A DNA stretch of 64,000 bases from Pseudomonas fluorescens (GTDB taxonomy: Bacteria > Pseudomonadota > Gammaproteobacteria > Pseudomonadales > Pseudomonadaceae), in NCBI RefSeq assembly GCF_000967965.1, contig NZ_LACC01000004.1, positions 133,415-197,414 on the forward strand, read 5' to 3'. Position 1 is the first letter of the stretch, and every line of letters starts with the position of its first letter. Below are positions 26,165 to 34,721 of this stretch, piece by piece. The position numbers and the translations under genes are program-made. A model generated the notes under the pieces. That model did not search any database and had not been told where the DNA came from. It saw only the letters and a program-made list of their open reading frames with translations.

Positions 26165-27271
26165 ATGGAATCCACACAACCCATCCTGCGTTGCCGCTAC
26201 AGGTACGACCCTCTGGATCGCCTGATCAGCCAGCTTCAACCGGATGCACCCGCTCACCAGCGTTTTTACTGCAAAAGCCGCTTGGCCACCGAAATACAGG
26301 GGGCGATCGGATTCAGTGTCTTTCAAAATAACGACCTCCTGCTGGCGCAACAAAAGAGCCAGGGCGGTGCCGTTGAAAGCACGTTGCTGGCGACTGACCT
26401 GCAACGCTCGGTGCTGCAAACCCTCACAGCCGATCAACAGCAACACCCCATCGCCTACTCGCCTTACGGCCATCGCCAGGCCGAAAGCGGATTGACGAGT
26501 CTTATGGGCTTTAACGGCGAACGGCCGGATACGGTGACTGGACATTATTTATTGGGGAATGGGTATCGGGCGTTTAATCCGGCATTGATGCGATTTAACT
26601 GCCCTGACAATTGGAGCCCATTCGGGGAAGGAGGAATCAACTCGTATACATATTGCTTGGGAGATCCGATTAATCGACACGATGCTAATGGACACGCTGC
26701 TAAAGGACACGCTGTTATTCAATGGGTGACAAATCTTATAACTCGCGCAAGACGCGCATCAGCAACAGTGGCAAAAAAAACAGGAATGATAACACTGACT
26801 CCCGACAACCCCATTGCACCCAATAGAGTTCTCTTGAGGCCTGGAACAACACCAGAACAAGCTGTAAAAGCCCGAGCAGATCTCAATCAGATAAATGAAA
26901 TGTTAAAGCGTGAAAATTATTTAGACCAGATCTACCTTAACGACTTGCACACAGAAAGAACCAGACTTCCCAGCGAAAACCTCTATACAACACCCGATGC
27001 CATTTCCAATCTATTTGACCAAAGCAATTTACTTGAATATATAAAAAACGGTCAATACTCACCTCTTGAAAATGCAAGCCACTCCTTTTCCGCGCAAAGC
27101 CTGGAGGACGTAGCATCAAACACAATCAATCCAAAAATACCATCCATCTTGCGCCCCAAGAGCCAAACAGCCCTTATGTATACTAAAAGACTTTTATCTG
27201 CCAAACATCCAAATAGGGTTGAGCTAAGAGCCAAGGCAAAACAGATCAGGACAACTTATTTCATATTGTAG
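26165..27271 (+). CDS. orphan mini-Rhs protein with RHS-associated core and variable C-terminus
   Basis: The 368-residue product starts with one YD-type repeat (RYRYDPLDRLISQL) and has the RHS-associated core from about 90 to 175. Core blocks include SPYGHRQ, LMGFNGE, YLLGNGYRAFNP and FGEGGINSYTYCLGDPINR. After the core come about 190 residues of unrelated, Lys/Asn-rich sequence with no domain I recognise. GGAG lies eight bases before the ATG. The C-terminal half is far more AT-rich than its neighbours, the usual sign of an exchanged toxin-like tip. No signal peptide, PAAR or VgrG gene, and no immunity gene, is seen; the 34 bases to flhB are too short for one. It sits on the opposite strand between flhA and flhB. 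Confidence 0.8.
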   Translation: MESTQPILRCRYRYDPLDRLISQLQPDAPAHQRFYCKSRLATEIQGAIGFSVFQNNDLLLAQQKSQGGAVESTLLATDLQRSVLQTLTADQQQHPIAYSPYGHRQAESGLTSLMGFNGERPDTVTGHYLLGNGYRAFNPALMRFNCPDNWSPFGEGGINSYTYCLGDPINRHDANGHAAKGHAVIQWVTNLITRARRASATVAKKTGMITLTPDNPIAPNRVLLRPGTTPEQAVKARADLNQINEMLKRENYLDQIYLNDLHTERTRLPSENLYTTPDAISNLFDQSNLLEYIKNGQYSPLENASHSFSAQSLEDVASNTINPKIPSILRPKSQTALMYTKRLLSAKHPNRVELRAKAKQIRTTYFIL

Positions 27272-27305
27272 TAAACAACGTTGCCACTGAATCTCAATAA
27301 GACCG

Positions 27306-28445
27306 CTATAAATCCCGCCGCAAATCCGGCGGAATCGGCAAATCATCCTTGAGCGGATCAGGCCGTTTGCCCTTGCCCGCCCGGTACTGTCGAATCTGAT
27401 AAACGTAAGCCAACACCTGCGCAACCGCCAGATACAGCCCCCCCGGAATCTCCTGCTCAAGCTCGGTGGAGTAGTAAATCGATCGCGCCAACGCCGGAGA
27501 CTCGAGCAGAAGGATCTCGTTGGCCGCCGCGATCTCGCGGATCTTCAGGGCCAGGAAGTCGCTACCCTTGGCCAGCAATACCGGCGCATTACCCTTTTCC
27601 GGGTCGTACTTGAGGGCCACGGCGTAGTGGGTCGGGTTGGTGATGACCACGTCGGCCTCGGGAATGGCGGCCATCATCCGTCGCTGGGACATTTCGCGTT
27701 GCAGCTGTCGAATCCGCTGCTTGACCTCCGGCCGCCCCTCCTGGTCCTTGTGCTCGTCGCGCACCTCCTGCTTGGTCATCAGCAGTTTCTTGTGGCTTTC
27801 CCAGAGCTGCACCGGCACGTCCACCATCGCGATCAGGATCAGCCCGCACGCCATCCACAAGGTGCTCCAGCCCACGACTTGCAGGCTGTGAATGATCGCC
27901 ATGTCCACGGGTTCATGGGCGATGCGCAGCAGGTCATCGATGTCCGACGACAGTACCGCCAGCGCCACGAACAGGATGATGATGAACTTGGCCAGGGCCT
28001 TGAGCAATTCGACCAGCGACTTGGTCGAGAACATGCGCTTGAGGCCGGGACCGGGGTTCAAGCGGCTGAATTTGGGCGCCATGGAGCCCGCCGCAAACAG
28101 CCAGCCACCCAGGGAAATCGGACCGATGATGGCGGCCAGCACCAGCGCAATCATCACTGGCTGGATCGACCACAGGGCAATTTGCCCCGAGCGCATCAGG
28201 TAGGTGGCCATGGAGCGTTGATCCAGGATCACTTCCCGCGGCAGCGAGAAGTTGATGCGCATCAGTTCCATCATGTCCTGCGCCATGGCGCCGCCAAAAA
28301 TCAGCAGCGCCGAGGCACCTACCAGCATGATCGCCAGGGTGTTGAGTTCCTTGGAACGTGCGATCTCACCCTTTTCACGGGAGTCCCGCTTGCGCTTCTC
28401 CGTGGGGTCTTCTGTTTTGTCCTGACCGCTTTCGCTCTCGGCCAT
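27306..28445 (-). CDS. flhB: flagellar export switch protein FlhB
   Basis: FlhB is the export-gate protein whose autocleavage changes substrate class from rod-hook to filament. The 379-residue protein has four membrane helices in residues about 35-210, then a cytoplasmic domain with the autocleavage motif NPTH at 270-273 intact. It is the last gene of the fliLMNOPQR-flhB run and starts 3 bases after fliR. It converges with the rhs gene. Confidence 0.97.
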   Translation of the reverse strand: MAESESGQDKTEDPTEKRKRDSREKGEIARSKELNTLAIMLVGASALLIFGGAMAQDMMELMRINFSLPREVILDQRSMATYLMRSGQIALWSIQPVMIALVLAAIIGPISLGGWLFAAGSMAPKFSRLNPGPGLKRMFSTKSLVELLKALAKFIIILFVALAVLSSDIDDLLRIAHEPVDMAIIHSLQVVGWSTLWMACGLILIAMVDVPVQLWESHKKLLMTKQEVRDEHKDQEGRPEVKQRIRQLQREMSQRRMMAAIPEADVVITNPTHYAVALKYDPEKGNAPVLLAKGSDFLALKIREIAAANEILLLESPALARSIYYSTELEQEIPGGLYLAVAQVLAYVYQIRQYRAGKGKRPDPLKDDLPIPPDLRRDL

Positions 28446-28448
28446 GAC

Positions 28449-29231
28449 TCAGCTCGCCCGTGCCAGTTCGCGTAACAACTGCAAGGCCTCGGTGGCCAGC
28501 GGTTGATACTGGTTGAGAATGTCCGCCAGCCCGACCCAGATAATGAACAGCCCAAGCACCAGGGTCAGCGGGAAGCCGATAGAGAAAATATTGAGTTGCG
28601 GTGCCGCCCGGGTCATGACGCCAAACGCGATGTTGACCACCAGCAACGCGGTGATCGCCGGCAGCACCAGCAACAGCGCCGAACCGAGCACCCAGCCGAG
28701 CTTGCCGGCCAGCTCCCAGTAGTGATTGACCATCAGCCCCCCACCCACCGGCAACGTGGTGAAACTCTCGGTGAGGACCTCGAACACCACCAGATGACCG
28801 TTCATGGACAGGAACAGCAGCGTCACCAGCATGGTGAAAAACTGCCCGATCACCGCCGTCGATACACCGTTGGTCGGGTCGACCATGGAGGCGAAGCCCA
28901 TGCCCATCTGGATGGCGACGATTTGCCCGGCGACCACAAAGGCCTGGAAGAACAGCTGCAAGGAAAACCCCATCACCGCACCGATGAGAATCTGCTCGGC
29001 AATCAGCAACAGCCCGCTCAAATCCAGGGCATTGACCGGCGGCATGGGCGGCAGGCCCGGCGCGATGACCACGGTAATGGCCAACGCGAAATACAGGCGG
29101 ATGCGCCTGGGCAGCAGGGTCGTGCCGAACACCGGCATGACCATCAGCAAGGCGCCGACGCGAAACAGCGGCAACATGAACGTCGCCACCCAGGTGCTGA
29201 TCTGGGTATCGGTCAGCGCTAGCAGCGACAT
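28449..29231 (-). CDS. fliR: flagellar export protein FliR
   Basis: FliR is the inner-membrane export-gate component that nucleates, with FliP and FliQ, the helical core pore. At 260 residues it has about six membrane helices, and the N-terminal part TQISTWVATFMLPLFRVGAL is typical. It starts 3 bases after the fliQ stop. Confidence 0.96.
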   Translation of the reverse strand: MSLLALTDTQISTWVATFMLPLFRVGALLMVMPVFGTTLLPRRIRLYFALAITVVIAPGLPPMPPVNALDLSGLLLIAEQILIGAVMGFSLQLFFQAFVVAGQIVAIQMGMGFASMVDPTNGVSTAVIGQFFTMLVTLLFLSMNGHLVVFEVLTESFTTLPVGGGLMVNHYWELAGKLGWVLGSALLLVLPAITALLVVNIAFGVMTRAAPQLNIFSIGFPLTLVLGLFIIWVGLADILNQYQPLATEALQLLRELARAS

Positions 29232-29234
29232 GGT

Positions 29235-29504
29235 TTAGCCGATGACCTGAGGAATGCTGCCGTACAACTGCAGGATGTATTCCATGAAGGTCTGCACCAG
29301 CCACGGGCCGGCCACGATCAGGGTCACCAGCATCACCAGCAGGCGCGGCAGGAAGCTCAGGGTCTGTTCGTTGATCTGGGTGGCGGCCTGGAACATCGCC
29401 ACCAGCAGGCCGACCAGCAGACTCGGAATCACCAGCACCGCCACCATCATGGTGGTCAGCCACAGCGCTTCGCGGAAGATATCGACCGCAACTTCCGGGG
29501 TCAT
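29235..29504 (-). CDS. fliQ: flagellar export protein FliQ
   Basis: This small (89-residue) export-gate subunit has two membrane helices (about 15-38 and 52-75) and a conserved connecting turn ([16 protein letters not shown]). Four copies join FliP5-FliR1 in the pore. It overlaps fliP by 4 bases. Confidence 0.96.
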   Translation of the reverse strand: MTPEVAVDIFREALWLTTMMVAVLVIPSLLVGLLVAMFQAATQINEQTLSFLPRLLVMLVTLIVAGPWLVQTFMEYILQLYGSIPQVIG

Positions 29505-30259
29505 GGCGAGACACCGCCGAAGCTGCTGGCCAGCGTGCCGATGATCAGCGCCCAGCCATCGACCAGCACGAACAACATGATCTTGAACGGCAGGGAAATG
29601 ATCAGCGGCGAGAGCATCATCATACCCATGGCCATCAACACACTGGCCACGACCAGGTCGATGATCAGGAACGGAATGAAGATCATGAAGCCGATCTGGA
29701 ACGCCGTTTTCAGCTCGGAGGTCACGAAGGCCGGCACCAGGATGGTCAACGGCGCCTGATCCGGCGTCGCGATGTCAGTGCGCTTGGACAGGCGCACGAA
29801 CAACTCCAGATCGCTGGTGCGGGTCTGGGCGAGCATGAAGTTCTTGATCGGCACCTGGGCCTTGGCAACCGCGTCCTGAGCCGTCAGTTTTTCCGCCAGG
29901 TACGGCTGCAAGGCGTCCTGGTTCACCCGGTCGAACACCGGCGCCATGATGAACAGGGTCAGGAACAGCGCCATGCCGGTGAGGATCTGGTTCGACGGTG
30001 TCTGCTGCAGGCCCAGGGCCTGGCGCAGGATCGAGAAGACAATGATGATCCGAGTGAAACTGGTCATCAGCATGACAAACGCCGGGATAAAGCTCAGCGC
30101 GGTCATGATCAGCAGGATTTGCAGGCTGACCGAATATTCCTGCGCACCCTGCGCATTGGTGCCCAGGGTGATGGCCGGGATCGACAGCGGATCGGCGGCG
30201 AATGCCAGCGGCGCGACCAGCATCAGGGTCAGCGTCAAGACGATGCGTAGCGCACCCAT
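29501..30259 (-). CDS. fliP: flagellar export protein FliP
   Basis: FliP is the main component of the export-gate pore. The 252-residue precursor has a cleavable signal peptide (ending AFA, about residue 21) and four membrane helices. Family blocks include [25 protein letters not shown] and the C-terminal [14 protein letters not shown] region. Its start overlaps the fliO stop by one base. Confidence 0.96.
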   Translation of the reverse strand: MGALRIVLTLTLMLVAPLAFAADPLSIPAITLGTNAQGAQEYSVSLQILLIMTALSFIPAFVMLMTSFTRIIIVFSILRQALGLQQTPSNQILTGMALFLTLFIMAPVFDRVNQDALQPYLAEKLTAQDAVAKAQVPIKNFMLAQTRTSDLELFVRLSKRTDIATPDQAPLTILVPAFVTSELKTAFQIGFMIFIPFLIIDLVVASVLMAMGMMMLSPLIISLPFKIMLFVLVDGWALIIGTLASSFGGVSP

Positions 30260-30702
30260 TACTTCTTATCCTTCTGATCTTTACCCAGCATCTCCAACAG
30301 GCGCTGGGCAAATTCCGGCGTTGGCTTCTCGGTACTCGGCACTTGCACCGGCTCCTTGAGGACGTGCAGTGCAGAGATGTTGCCGGGGCTCAGGCCCAAC
30401 AGAATCTGCTCGTTGCCGACCTGCACCAGCATCAGGCGGTCGCGAGGCCCCAGCGCGCGGGAGCCGACAATCTCGATCACCTGCCCCTTGCCGGCCGGAC
30501 CGGCCTGCTGGACGCGACGCAGCAACCAGGCGAGGAAGAAGATCAACCCCAGCACCAGCAGCAGGCCGAACACCAACTGCGTCAACTGGCCAGCCACACC
30601 GCTGCTCACCGCCGGTGCAGCAGCCGTAGCCGCCGTTGCAACCGGTTCGGCCGCCAGCACGGTGAACGGCATCGCCAATACAAACCCGAGAACCTTTTTC
30701 AC
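30259..30702 (-). CDS. fliO: flagellar assembly protein FliO
   Basis: FliO is a membrane protein that helps FliP assemble. The 147-residue product has a signal-like N-terminus, an Ala-rich periplasmic stretch, one membrane helix at about 43-63 and a cytoplasmic domain with [20 protein letters not shown]. It immediately follows fliN. Sequence conservation in this family is low, but the length and position are typical. Confidence 0.93.
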   Translation of the reverse strand: MKKVLGFVLAMPFTVLAAEPVATAATAAAPAVSSGVAGQLTQLVFGLLLVLGLIFFLAWLLRRVQQAGPAGKGQVIEIVGSRALGPRDRLMLVQVGNEQILLGLSPGNISALHVLKEPVQVPSTEKPTPEFAQRLLEMLGKDQKDKK

Positions 30703-31149
30703 TCAGCGCAGCTTCTTGATGCGTTCACTTGGGCTGATCACGTCCGTCAGGCGGATGCCGAACTTCTCGTTGACCACCACCACTTCGCCGTGGGCGATGA
30801 GTGTGCCATTGACCAGCACGTCCAGCGGCTCGCCGGCCAGGCGATCGAGTTCGATCACCGACCCCTGGTTCAGTTGCAGCAGGTTGCGAATGTTGATGTC
30901 GGTGCTGCCCACTTCCATGGAAATCGACACCGGGATATCGAGGATCACGTCCAGGTTCGGGCCTTCGAGGCTGACCGGATCGTTGTTTTTCGGCACGCTG
31001 CCGAACTCTTCCATTGGCAGGCGGTTGGACGCGGAACTGGCGGAGTCGGCGGCCAGCAAGGCGTCGATATCCGCCTGCCCGGCATCACCGGTTTCTTCCA
31101 GGGCTGCTGCCCACTCATCGGCCAGAGCCTGGTCGTCTTGGGTGTTCAT
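30703..31149 (-). CDS. fliN: flagellar motor switch protein FliN
   Basis: FliN forms, with FliM, the lower C-ring and a docking site for FliH and CheY-P. From ATG 31149 it has 148 residues: an acidic N-terminal segment and a SpoA domain at about 70-145 (LLQLNQGSVIELDRLAGEPL). A TTG start at 31173 would add eight residues and cannot be excluded; GAGGA lies ten bases before the ATG. Confidence 0.95.
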   Translation of the reverse strand: MNTQDDQALADEWAAALEETGDAGQADIDALLAADSASSASNRLPMEEFGSVPKNNDPVSLEGPNLDVILDIPVSISMEVGSTDINIRNLLQLNQGSVIELDRLAGEPLDVLVNGTLIAHGEVVVVNEKFGIRLTDVISPSERIKKLR

Positions 31150-31215
31150 ATTGTCGGTGTCCTCGGCGAGCAAAAATTCAGAATTCGGTTAATCGCGAAT
31201 GGGTACGAGCGCCAG

Positions 31216-32184
31216 TCAACGGCGCTCGATCGGCTCGATCACTTGCAACGCCAGGTTGCCCTTGTGCGAGCCCATCTTGACCTTGAAGGCCGGCACGCCG
31301 TTGGCGCGCATGATCATTTCTTCCGGCATGTCGACCGGGATCACATCCCCCGGCTGCATGTGCAGGATGTCGCGCAGGCGCAACTGACGACGAGCCACCG
31401 TCGCCCCGATCGGCACGTCGACGTCCAGCACGTCCTGGCGCAGGGCGTTGACCCAGCGTTCGTCCTGGTCGTCGAGGTCCGACTGGAAGCCGGCGTCGAG
31501 CATTTCGCGCACCGGCTCGATCATCGAGTACGGCATGGTCACGTGCAGGTCGCCACCACCGCCATCGAGTTCGATGTGGAAGGTCGACACCACAATGGCT
31601 TCGCTCGGACCGACGATGTTGGCCATGGCCGGGTTCACTTCCGAGTTGATGTACTCGAAGTTGACTTCCATGATCGCCTGCCAGGCTTCCTTCAGATCGA
31701 CGAACGCCTGCTCCAGCACCATGCGCACCACACGCAGTTCGGTCGGCGTGAATTCACGCCCTTCGATCTTGGCGTGGCGGCCGTCGCCGCCGAAGAAGTT
31801 GTCCACCAGCTTGAACACCAGTTTGGCGTCGAGGATGAACAGCGCGGTGCCGCGCAGGGGTTTGATCTTGACCAGGTTGAGACTGGTCGGCACGTACAGC
31901 GAGTGCACGTATTCGCCGAACTTCATCACCTGCACGCCGCCGACCGCCACGTCCGCCGAGCGCCGCAGCATGTTGAACATGCTGATGCGGGTATAGCGGG
32001 CGAAACGCTCGTTGATCATTTCCAGGGTCGGCATGCGTCCACGGACGATGCGATCCTGGCTGGTCAGGTCGTAGCTTTTGACGGTGCCGGGTTCGGCAGC
32101 GTTATCGGTCTGTACCAGTCCATCGTCCACGCCATGCAACAGCGCGTCGATCTCATCCTGGGACAGCAGGTCCTGCACGGCCAT
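31216..32184 (-). CDS. fliM: flagellar motor switch protein FliM
   Basis: FliM binds CheY-P and forms the C-ring wall. The 322-residue protein has the N-terminal CheY-binding segment LLSQDEIDALLHGV (about 6-19), a CheC-like middle domain and a C-terminal SpoA domain (VARRQLRLRDILHMQPGDVI). It follows fliL by 9 bases and precedes fliN by 66 bases. Confidence 0.97.
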   Translation of the reverse strand: MAVQDLLSQDEIDALLHGVDDGLVQTDNAAEPGTVKSYDLTSQDRIVRGRMPTLEMINERFARYTRISMFNMLRRSADVAVGGVQVMKFGEYVHSLYVPTSLNLVKIKPLRGTALFILDAKLVFKLVDNFFGGDGRHAKIEGREFTPTELRVVRMVLEQAFVDLKEAWQAIMEVNFEYINSEVNPAMANIVGPSEAIVVSTFHIELDGGGGDLHVTMPYSMIEPVREMLDAGFQSDLDDQDERWVNALRQDVLDVDVPIGATVARRQLRLRDILHMQPGDVIPVDMPEEMIMRANGVPAFKVKMGSHKGNLALQVIEPIERR

Positions 32185-32193
32185 GTCGTGTTC

Positions 32194-32700
32194 CTACTGC
32201 AGTACGAAATTAGTGAAAAGCAACTGTTCGATCACCACTTTGCCGAGCTCTTTCTGCGCCACTTCCTGGACGCTGGCGGTAGCTTTCTGCCGCAGCATTT
32301 CCTGGCCGACCGGCGAGGCGAGGGTCGCGAAGTCCTGCCCGGAGAACAGCATCACCAGGTTATTGCGGATCACTGGCATGTGGACCTTGAGCGCCTCCAG
32401 ATCCGCCTGGTTGCGCGCGAGCATGGTGATGCTCACTTGCATGTAGCGCTGGCGGCCGTTCTGGTTGAAATTGGCCACGAAAGCCGGTGCCATCGCCTCG
32501 AAAATCGCTGGCTGCTTGCCGACAGGAGCGGTTTGCGCCTCGACCGCGGCAGGCTTGCTCTGAGCGCTGTGCATGAAGTACCAGGTCGCCCCCACGGACA
32601 CACCGACCGCCAGCAGCAGGGCCACCACGATCACGATGATCAGCTTGAGTTTGCCTTTGGTTGCGGGGTCTTTTACTACTGCTGCGTCGCTCTTCGCCAT
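32194..32700 (-). CDS. fliL: flagellar basal body-associated protein FliL
   Basis: FliL is a stomatin-like membrane protein around the stators. The 168-residue product has a short basic cytoplasmic tail, one membrane helix (about 18-38) and a periplasmic domain ending in the conserved VIEQLLFTNFVLQ. It is the first gene of fliLMNOPQR-flhB and has its own sigma54 promoter 51 bases upstream. Confidence 0.96.
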   Translation of the reverse strand: MAKSDAAVVKDPATKGKLKLIIVIVVALLLAVGVSVGATWYFMHSAQSKPAAVEAQTAPVGKQPAIFEAMAPAFVANFNQNGRQRYMQVSITMLARNQADLEALKVHMPVIRNNLVMLFSGQDFATLASPVGQEMLRQKATASVQEVAQKELGKVVIEQLLFTNFVLQ

Positions 32701-32750
32701 GCCAATAATCCGTCACTATTCGGGTTTTCACAGTCGCACGGCAAGGCAAG

Positions 32751-32766
32751 AGCAAGTGTTATGCCA
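32751..32766 (-). promoter_or_regulatory. sigma54 promoter of the fliL operon
   Basis: Read on the minus strand, TGGCATAACACTTGCT matches TGGCAC-N5-TTGCT in all but one consensus base, with exact spacing. It lies 51 bases upstream of fliL. The upstream REPIN begins at the next base. Confidence 0.8.
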
Positions 32767-32857
32767 TGTAGGAGCGAGCCTGCTCGCGATGGCGGCGTGA
32801 CAGGCAACAAAGATGTTGAATGTTGTGCCGCCTTCGCGAGCAGGCTCGCTCCCACAG
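32767..32857. repeat. REPIN (two inverted REP arms) between fliK and fliL
   Basis: The left arm TGTAGGAGCGAGCCTGCTCG and the right arm (32827-32856) are inverted copies of the same REP core, separated by about 35 bases. The structure folds into a long hairpin in either transcript. The right arm equals the REP at 81-113. It lies between the fliK stop and the fliL promoter, so it may also stop fliK transcripts. Confidence 0.9.
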
Positions 32858-32875
32858 GGTTGGGCGTTGTGTTGA

Positions 32876-34240
32876 TCAGGCGTAGTAGTCGACAGCGCTG
32901 GAGCCGATCACGCTGGTGGTGTTGGCCGCTACTTCAGCGACGCTCGAGGTGATGTCGTCATCCATCGAGTCGAGGCGACCACCGCCGGCACTGGTCCGTC
33001 CGGTCTGGCTTTGCCGGGCTTGTTCCTGCCCTTGCTGCGAACCACGGGACTGGTCCGAAACATTGACATCGACCTGCCCCATGCCCTGTTGCGCGAACAT
33101 GTCGCGCAAGCGATGGACCTGGCCATCCAGCGCCTCACGGACGCTCGGATGCGCACTCATGAACGTGACCTGGGTCTGTTGATCGGGAACCATGTTCACC
33201 CGAATGTCCAGACGCCCGAGTTCAGCGGGCTGCAACTGGATGTCCGCCGCCTTGAGATTGGCGCTGGACAGGTACATGACCCGGTTCACCACCTCTTCGG
33301 TCCAACCGCTCTGATGCATGGCGATTGGCTGGTTCACCGGCAAGGCATTGGCTGTCTTCGGTGTGGCCGCCTGGGTCAACGCTGCCAGACGGTTGGCGAA
33401 ATCATCGACACGGGTGTCGCTGCTGGCGGACTTGAGATCCTTCAGGCCGTCATCGATCAAGCCGCTGAAAGCCTTGTCGTCACCTTGGCTGGTGCTGCTC
33501 TTGTCACCCTGAACATCCAGCAGGGTCGCCATGCCGGCGGCAAAGTTTTGCGCCGACGTCAGCTCTCCGTCAGCCGGGGCTTGTGCCTGTGTCGGTGCAG
33601 CCTTGGGCTGTGCCTGGCTGGAAGCCGATACGTGACCGCCCTGCTCCATCGCCAGGCGCACCGCCGGTAAAGCGTCGAGCGGATCGGTCGAGGGATCGAA
33701 ATCACCGTCGGCAGTGGCCGGCGCTGGAGCGATTGCAGCGGTAGCCGTAGCCGTAGCCGTAGCCGCGTCGGAAACCGGCATTTCAACCACAGGTTGCACG
33801 GTGTCGACCACGGCGGGGGCTACCGGTGCCGGCACGACGGGCTGCAATGAAGGATCAAGCGCCGGATCCAGCAGTGCGGCATCAACGACCGGAGCCGGAA
33901 CGGCATCTGACGCAACATCGCCGGCGGTCTTGTCGTCCGCCTGTACCGACTGGTCAGCAGGCAAGGATTTGCCGCCATCGGCAACCACCGGTTCCTCGGT
34001 TGCAGACTTGTCGTCGCCAGCGTCTTTTTTTCCGGCGACATCGCTGGTTGTGTCACGACCCGGCTTGACCGAGGCATCCGCCAACACATTGGGCTTGTTC
34101 TGGGCCTGGCTGGCATAGACATGAGCGAAGCTTGCGGCCGTGCCCCCGGGCTCAACGGTCTGCGCCGCAGGATTGGCGGAGCCGGCTTGAGTCTTGGCCT
34201 GTCTGGAGGCCTGAAGCAGAATATCGGGGGTAACGGGCAT
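32876..34240 (-). CDS. fliK: flagellar hook-length control protein FliK
   Basis: FliK measures hook length and triggers the FlhB switch. The 454-residue protein has a long Ala/Asp/Pro-rich N-terminal and middle part and a compact C-terminal Flg_hook domain at about 310-400 (QLQPAELGRLDIRVNMVPDQ, then HRLRDMFAQQGMG). A Gln/Ser/Gly-rich tail follows. A hexanucleotide repeat (GTAGCC on the plus strand, four times at 33741-33764) encodes Ala-Thr pairs in the linker. It has its own sigma54 promoter and is followed by a REPIN. Confidence 0.93.
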   Translation of the reverse strand: MPVTPDILLQASRQAKTQAGSANPAAQTVEPGGTAASFAHVYASQAQNKPNVLADASVKPGRDTTSDVAGKKDAGDDKSATEEPVVADGGKSLPADQSVQADDKTAGDVASDAVPAPVVDAALLDPALDPSLQPVVPAPVAPAVVDTVQPVVEMPVSDAATATATATAAIAPAPATADGDFDPSTDPLDALPAVRLAMEQGGHVSASSQAQPKAAPTQAQAPADGELTSAQNFAAGMATLLDVQGDKSSTSQGDDKAFSGLIDDGLKDLKSASSDTRVDDFANRLAALTQAATPKTANALPVNQPIAMHQSGWTEEVVNRVMYLSSANLKAADIQLQPAELGRLDIRVNMVPDQQTQVTFMSAHPSVREALDGQVHRLRDMFAQQGMGQVDVNVSDQSRGSQQGQEQARQSQTGRTSAGGGRLDSMDDDITSSVAEVAANTTSVIGSSAVDYYA

Positions 34241-34290
34241 GAAACGGTCTCCGCTGCACGGGGCTCGTAAGTACAGTTGGATGAGTTGAC

Positions 34291-34306
34291 TGCAAAGGTC
34301 GGGCCA
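34291..34306 (-). promoter_or_regulatory. sigma54 promoter of fliK
   Basis: Read on the minus strand, TGGCCCGACCTTTGCA fits TGGC-N7-TTGCA with correct -24/-12 spacing, 51 bases upstream of fliK. It separates fliK from the hptB operon. Confidence 0.7.
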
Positions 34307-34340
34307 GTTTCACTCGAAGAAGGCCAAATGCAGCGTGCGC

Positions 34341-34691
34341 TCAGATTTTCGCCGGGCAACGCTGTCGTTCAGCTTCGTACAGCGGCCGGATACCGGCGAA
34401 TTCGCGGTCGATTTCGCCGACCAGTTCCTGAACGGCGGCGCTTGGCAAACTTCTGGCCTGCTGCTCAAGCTGGTGGCAGAGCTCGGTCAGCCTGACGGCG
34501 CCCATATTGCTGCTGCTGCCCTTGAAGCTATGGGCGACTTCAACCAGCAGTGCGGTACTGTCAGCCGTTCTCAAGACTTTCAGGCGCTCTTCGGAGTCCG
34601 CAAGAAAGATATCCAGCAGATCCGGATAGCCCTCTTCCATCACTTCCTGCAATGCACTCAGCACGTCGCGATCCACATGTGTGTCGTCCAC
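34341..34691 (-). CDS. hptB: histidine phosphotransfer protein HptB
   Basis: HptB relays phosphate from hybrid sensor kinases to the regulator HsbR. The 116-residue single Hpt domain carries the phospho-accepting His54 in the motif VAHSFKGSSSNMG. It follows hsbR by about 30 bases. In P. aeruginosa this pathway links Gac/Ret-type kinases to HsbA and through it to flagella or biofilm decisions. Confidence 0.9.
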   Translation of the reverse strand: MDDTHVDRDVLSALQEVMEEGYPDLLDIFLADSEERLKVLRTADSTALLVEVAHSFKGSSSNMGAVRLTELCHQLEQQARSLPSAAVQELVGEIDREFAGIRPLYEAERQRCPAKI

Positions 34692-34721
34692 TTGCTCACT
34701 CCTTGATCAAGAATGCGCGGA

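Noticed and set aside
30202..32952. 916-codon open frame on the plus strand opposite fliO-fliL
   Set aside because: It is His/Gln/Arg-rich, crosses a REPIN and several gene borders, and mirrors six well-identified genes; it arises from GC-rich codon use in the real genes.
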